DNA from: RYN-133 sp963785425
GTDB lineage: Bacteria; Actinomycetota; Actinomycetes; Mycobacteriales; Jatrophihabitantaceae
Direction of reading: 5' to 3'
Assembly (NCBI GenBank): GCA_963785425.1
Contig: CAWAVG010000004.1
Span: forward strand, 124,001-188,000
DNA length: 64,000 nucleotides
Shown here piece after piece: positions 60,464 through 64,000 of the stretch. Made by a program: the position numbers and the translations under genes. The first letter of the stretch is position 1; the number at the start of each line of letters is the position of its first letter. The notes beneath the pieces are model-generated. The model was not told where the DNA came from. It saw only the letters and a program-made list of their open reading frames with translations, and did no database searches.

Positions 60464-61935
60464 GGCGCCACCCTATCCGGCAAGGTGATCCGGGCCCGCC
60501 GCTCGTCGGTGTCATCGTCGGTGTCGTCGGCGCGGCGCAGGATCAGGCGCGGGAGGCGGGTCGTGGCGAAGAAGTCGTCGGTGTCGTCGTCGGTGTCGTC
60601 GTCGGTGTCGTCGTCGGTGTCGTCGTCGGTGTCGTCGTCGGTGTCATCGTCGGACGAGTCGCCCGAGACGTCGTCGTCCCAGTCGTCGACCTCGGAGCGG
60701 GACCGCCACGACTGCCATCCGGCCGCCAGGGCGAGCGCGGGCACCGCTACGGCACCGACGGCGAGCGCGACCGCGGCGCCCAGTTGCCAGGGCGAGGCAC
60801 CCACGGTGTGGAGTCGGGCGTCGCCGACCGCGCCGCCGCCCTGCCACCCGAGTGCGGCCATCAGGACGCCCGCCCAGGCGCAAGCAGCGACTGCACTCGC
60901 CAGGCGGCGCCACCAGCCGACAACCCGGGTCGCATGGCGGGCCACGACGAGACCCGCCACCAGCGGGACGAGCGCCACGGCTGCCCAGGTCGCCGGATTG
61001 GGTGCGCCGGTCGGGACGGCGGCGAGCACCGGGAAGGCGGGCACGACGCCGTGCGTGGTGGTGAACAGTCCGACGTGGGTGCCGCTGCCGAGCGCGAACC
61101 CCGGTCCGGCGAGGTACGCGGCACCGGCGATCGCCACGTTCGGCGCCGACAGCACGCCGAGCAGCAGCACCGGGACGGCGCCCAGGCCGGTACCGACCGA
61201 CTGCGACAGCCGCTCGGCAGCGCTGTGGTGCAGCACGAGTGATGCCGCTCCGAGCACCGCCCCGGCGCCGAGATAGACCAGCGCGGCAGCGGCCCCCGCA
61301 CGAGCCACGACAAGGACCCCGCGAGCGACGCGCTCGGCGCACCACGCACGCAGAACGGGGTTCGACCGCACGAACGCGACTCCGCCCGTCAGCGTGAACA
61401 CGATCGCAGCGGCTACGCCGACGCCGAAGAACGGTGCGCGGCTCGTGCCCAGCGTCGCGAACGGGACGGTCGCCAGGCAGCCGACCGTGAAGCTGAGCAG
61501 CTGCGCCAGGCCGGCCACCGTGAGCCGGGCTGGATCGGTCTCATCGGCCTGCTCGGCGGCGTCGGCGAGGCCCGACCCGGCCCGCCACGCGGTCAGCCCG
61601 ACGATGACGACCATGCCCAGCGGTAGCCAGGCGGCGCTGACGCCATCGACGGTGATGCCGCCGTGCAAACCCGCGAGGAAGGTCAGCAGGCCGGCGCGGA
61701 TCGCGGAGTTCGTACGCCCGCTCGTCCCGGACACCGGCAGCCAGCAGGCCGCGACGACGACGACGGCCAGCGTCGCGCAGACGACCACCGCGCCGAGTCC
61801 GGTCCAGATCGCGGCGGGCCACAGCGAGCGCCCCGCGCCGCCGTGCAGCTGTTTCGGGACGACGCTGCGTCGGCCATGATCGGCGTCGGGGTCAGCGGGG
61901 AGTTCGGTCACGCGCGCGCGGACGCCACTGCCCAT
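60157..61935 (-). CDS. DUF6350 membrane protein (PerM-like), C-terminus uncertain
   Basis: The ATG at 61935 opens a protein with about ten hydrophobic segments, starting LWPAAIWTGLGAVVVCATLA and LTFLAGLHGGITVDGVSAAW. The gene order DUF6350-purN-purH is conserved in actinobacteria; the Mycobacterium homologue PerM supports cell division. After ~420 residues an Asp-rich repeat (DDDT, from 12-bp tandem units) follows. The frame stays open 307 bases into purN, which is unlikely. A shift near 60500 would end it at a TAG just before purN. So about 480 residues is a better estimate than the 592 shown. Confidence 0.78.
   Translation of the reverse strand: MGSGVRARVTELPADPDADHGRRSVVPKQLHGGAGRSLWPAAIWTGLGAVVVCATLAVVVVAACWLPVSGTSGRTNSAIRAGLLTFLAGLHGGITVDGVSAAWLPLGMVVIVGLTAWRAGSGLADAAEQADETDPARLTVAGLAQLLSFTVGCLATVPFATLGTSRAPFFGVGVAAAIVFTLTGGVAFVRSNPVLRAWCAERVARGVLVVARAGAAAALVYLGAGAVLGAASLVLHHSAAERLSQSVGTGLGAVPVLLLGVLSAPNVAIAGAAYLAGPGFALGSGTHVGLFTTTHGVVPAFPVLAAVPTGAPNPATWAAVALVPLVAGLVVARHATRVVGWWRRLASAVAACAWAGVLMAALGWQGGGAVGDARLHTVGASPWQLGAAVALAVGAVAVPALALAAGWQSWRSRSEVDDWDDDVSGDSSDDDTDDDTDDDTDDDTDDDTDDDTDDFFATTRLPRLILRRADDTDDDTDERRARITLPDRVAPWPSGSSSSPPGAAPPCRPSSTIRCCDRWSSRPVLTSRPVRRCNALATPASPRSRWRSRISPTATAGTTPSPRRSQRTIRTWSCSPASCASSGRRWWPASAS
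60574..60645. repeat. 12-bp tandem repeat (6 copies) in the Asp-rich tail of the DUF6350 protein
   Basis: Exact units of GTCGTCGGTGTC on the plus strand encode Asp-Asp-Asp-Thr on the minus strand. All units are 12 bases, so the frame is kept within the repeat. Confidence 0.85.
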
Positions 61936-62043
61936 CGTCCCAGGCTGACAAACGCGCCCGCGGTATTGCCGCAGACGCGCCGAGGCTCGTCCCGCGTGCG
62001 TCCCGACCTCGATCGCGTGCTCTGTCGGTGGGTGTAACAGGCC

Positions 62044-62966
62044 CTACTGCGGCGGTGGGTTGTAGCCCGGCGGGGGCGGTTGCTGGTAGCCGGGCGGCGG
62101 CTGCTGGTATGCCGGCGGCGCGCCGGGCGCGGGGCCCTGCTGATAGCCCTGGGGCGGCCCTGCTGATAGCCCCTGCGGCGGTCCCTGCGGCGGTCCCTGC
62201 GGCGGTCCCTGCGGCGGTCCCTGCGGCGGTCCCTGCGGCCTGCGGCTGGCCGTACTGCTGCGGTTCGGACGTCTGCGGGGTGGACGTCTGCGGCGCGCCG
62301 CCGCGCGCGGGCAGCTTGCCGCCCGTCTGCGTGAACCGGACGAGCGCGAGTGCGGCACCGATCAGCGTCAGGGCCAGCACGATCCAGTACGAGAACCCGT
62401 GCCCCTCGTCGATGCCCTTCTTGTAGTCGCTGTCGGAAACACCGAACAGGTCAGCGGCCGGCCAGCGCGGGACGACGAACAGGGCGAGCAGCACGAAGAC
62501 GAAGCCGAGCACGTAGGCGCCGGCAGCGGCCAGGCGCACCGGGAACGGCAGGCTCAGGCGGGGCGCGAGGACCGCGACCGCGACGAGAAGTGCTCCGAGG
62601 AGCGCCAGCAGCACGCCGAACCAGCCGAAGAAGCCGTTCCACGCGCTGTAGCTGTCGCCGTTGCACAGGTCACTGATCGTGCCCCGCACCGACGGTGGGA
62701 TCTCGACAGCCGCGAGCAGCCCTGGGACTTCGTCTGGCCCTTGGCGGTGTAGGTGTAGAAGGCGAAGAAGCTGAAGATCAGCGCGAGCACGCCCGCAGCG
62801 ATCGCGGCCCAGTCCAGCGGATCGACCGACTTGGGATCGAATCGCGCGCCGCCCGGGGCGGCGGCGCCGTAGGACTGCCCGCTCGCATAGGACGGCGCGG
62901 GCCCGTACGCCGCCCTGGAGGTGGGACCGATGGTTCGGGTGGGCCCGGAGGAGGGCTGTAGCTCAT
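62044..62966 (-). pseudogene. DUF5336-like Pro-rich membrane protein, three apparent frameshifts
   Basis: The ATG at 62966 begins MSYSPPPGPPEPSVPPPG. A second frame carries RFDPKSVDPLDWAAIAAGVL and FSFFAFYTYTAKGQ. A third carries TISDLCNGDSYSAWNGFFGW, two further helices and GHGFSYWIVLALTLIGAALA. The last has the PPQG repeat and ends PPPGYNPPPQ at 62044. These pieces align in order with the intact paralogue upstream (DPKSVDNLDWGILAAGVL; GHGFGFWVGLILILAGAVL). Both resemble the mycobacterial Rv0954 (DUF5336) family, which sits next to the perM-purN-purH genes. Its state here is either decayed or mis-sequenced. Confidence 0.7.
62171..62240. repeat. 12-bp tandem repeat (5.8 copies) encoding PQGP
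   Basis: Exact units of CCCTGCGGCGGT encode Pro-Gln-Gly-Pro on the minus strand near the C-terminus of the frameshifted DUF5336-like gene; in a second frame the same DNA reads Thr-Ala-Ala-Gly. Confidence 0.85.
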
Positions 62967-63180
62967 CTCGGAATCCCCCTTCTGGGACGGCTCGACGTCG
63001 CTCTCGATGATCTTCGCGCGATCGCAGCCTATCCTGCCCACAGCGTGCTGCCAGGAAACTCCGACCGCACCCCGCGCGGATCCGCGCCATCGGGCGGGAT
63101 CCGCACAGCACAGTGCCGGGACGCGATCCGCGTCCCGGCACTGTCGGGTGGTTCAAGCGGTCGACCTCGACCGCGTCAGC

Positions 63181-63954
63181 TCACTGCGGTGGGCCGTAGC
63201 CCGGAGGCTGTCCGGGCGGCCCGGGGTTGCCCGGCGCGCCGGGTCCGCCGGGGGGTCCGCCAGGGCCGCCGGGTCCGCCGAGCGAGCCATGGCTGCCGCC
63301 CGGACGCTGGCCACCGATCGGCAGCTGGCCGCCGGTCTGCTGGAACCGCAGGAACGACAGCACGGCGCCGGCCAGGATGAGGATCAGCCCGACCCAGAAG
63401 CCGAACCCGTGCCCGGAGTCGTAGGCCGAGTCGGGGACGTCGACGCCGGCCACGCTCAGGCCCGGGATCACGAAGATCGCCAGGATGGTCAGCAGCGCGG
63501 CGAGGGCGTAGCAGCCGAGCCCGATGAGCCGGTTGGGCACCGGCAGCTTCACGTGCGGCATGAACAGCTCGAGCACGATCATGGCGGTCGCGACCAGCAC
63601 CAGCAGCACCGCGAGCAGGGTCAGGAAGCCGCCCCACGCGGTGTCGGTGACCGAGACGCAGCCACCGAAACTCCCGCAGCCCTTCGCGTCGTAGGTGTAC
63701 CAGCTGAAGAAGGAGAAGATGAACGTCAGCACGCCGGCGGCGAGAATGCCCCAGTCGAGGTTGTCGACCGACTTGGGGTCGAAGCTGCTCCCGAAGTTGG
63801 CACCCCCACCGCCACCGGGCGGTGGTCCCCACTGGCCGGGCGGTCCGCCGGGCGGGGGGCCCTGGGGCGGAGGTGGTCCCTGCGGCGGGGGACCTTGCGG
63901 GGGCGGCGGCCCCTGCGGCGGCGGCCCCTGCGGAGGCGGCGGCTGGAACGTCAT
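63181..63954 (-). CDS. DUF5336-like Pro-rich four-helix membrane protein
   Basis: A protein of 257 residues. The ATG at 63954 follows GAGGAGAACGCC. Residues 1-48 are Pro/Gln/Gly repeats, then SFDPKSVDNLDWGILAAGVL begins the first of four hydrophobic segments, with two cysteines in the first loop (KGCGSFGGCVS). Further helices are FLTLLAVLLVLVATAMIVLE, LIGLGCYALAALLTILAIFV and GFWVGLILILAGAVLSFL. A Gly/Pro-rich tail follows. It fits the Rv0954-like group found beside perM and purN. It is paralogous to the next gene on the same strand. Confidence 0.8.
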   Translation of the reverse strand: MTFQPPPPQGPPPQGPPPPQGPPPQGPPPPQGPPPGGPPGQWGPPPGGGGGANFGSSFDPKSVDNLDWGILAAGVLTFIFSFFSWYTYDAKGCGSFGGCVSVTDTAWGGFLTLLAVLLVLVATAMIVLELFMPHVKLPVPNRLIGLGCYALAALLTILAIFVIPGLSVAGVDVPDSAYDSGHGFGFWVGLILILAGAVLSFLRFQQTGGQLPIGGQRPGGSHGSLGGPGGPGGPPGGPGAPGNPGPPGQPPGYGPPQ

Positions 63955-63974
63955 GGCGTTCTCCTCGTCGACGA

Positions 63975-63990
63975 CGTACGGATCCGTACG
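63975..63990. promoter_or_regulatory. 16-bp perfect palindrome 20 bases upstream of the DUF5336-like start
   Basis: CGTACGGATCCGTACG is fully self-complementary. It lies just upstream of the ribosome binding site of the gene starting at 63954, where an operator could sit. No cognate regulator is visible, and chance cannot be excluded. Confidence 0.4.
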
Positions 63991-64000
63991 ATCCTGTGAC

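Overview
The window is 64 kb of high-GC, gene-dense DNA with GTG starts, many 4-bp GTGA/ATGA gene overlaps and actinobacterial gene families (DUF2339, DUF2218, DUF3017 after folD, a DUF6350-purN-purH block, Asp- and Pro-rich membrane proteins). It is best read as chromosomal DNA of an actinomycete, possibly a Frankia/Jatrophihabitans-like lineage; that placement is an inference from gene content. No rRNA, tRNA, CRISPR array, transposase or phage gene was recognised.

Layout. 1-9 kb: the end of an MFS symporter, DUF427, a secreted GH114 glycosidase, a TMEM165-type cation transporter, upp, a DUF2339 membrane protein, then deoC with a full aldehyde dehydrogenase overlapping a second one that lacks the catalytic half. 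9-16 kb: membrane proteins of unknown role, a CPBP protease and a secreted DUF4232 protein. 16-20 kb: divergent glpD and glpK, then a PNPOx-like protein and a scrambled SDR remnant. 20-27 kb: small proteins, two methyltransferases, a methylenetetrahydrofolate-reductase-like protein, a luciferase-like oxidoreductase and a GH3 lipoprotein. 27.4-35.8 kb: a same-strand nucleoside locus (BMP binding lipoprotein, double ABC ATPase, two permeases, cdd, deoA, add). Together with upp and deoC it gives nucleoside uptake, deamination, phosphorolysis and use of the sugar. 35.9-47.5 kb: gamma-glutamyltransferase, YihY, a 2'-5' RNA ligase-like protein, trpS, a CorC-type protein, hydrolases, a LuxR-type regulator and DUF4242. 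47.5-64 kb: an MFS transporter with its TetR regulator, mdh, DUF3017, folD, tandem membrane paralogues, pentapeptide and SDR proteins, a CDGSH / glycosyltransferase / haem-oxygenase-like diiron protein group, purH, purN, DUF6350 and two Pro-rich DUF5336-like proteins.

Two features run through the window. First, several otherwise intact genes (mdh, an MFS gene, a LuxR gene, a glycosyltransferase, a haem-oxygenase-like gene, a DUF5336-like gene, a secreted protein) carry one to three apparent frameshifts. This points either to indel errors in the assembly or to real decay, and start/stop positions in those genes should be read with that in mind. Second, there are long palindromes (29-33 nt arms with 1-nt centres, or 18-23 nt arms with loops) and 12-bp tandem repeats that encode four-residue repeats inside genes.

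The most interesting candidates for new biology are the split, deoC-linked aldehyde dehydrogenase pair (resembling a two-gene ALDH16), the CDGSH / GT2 / haem-oxygenase-like group, the MFS transporter with a large insert before its last membrane segment, and the palindrome inserted within the CPBP coding sequence.
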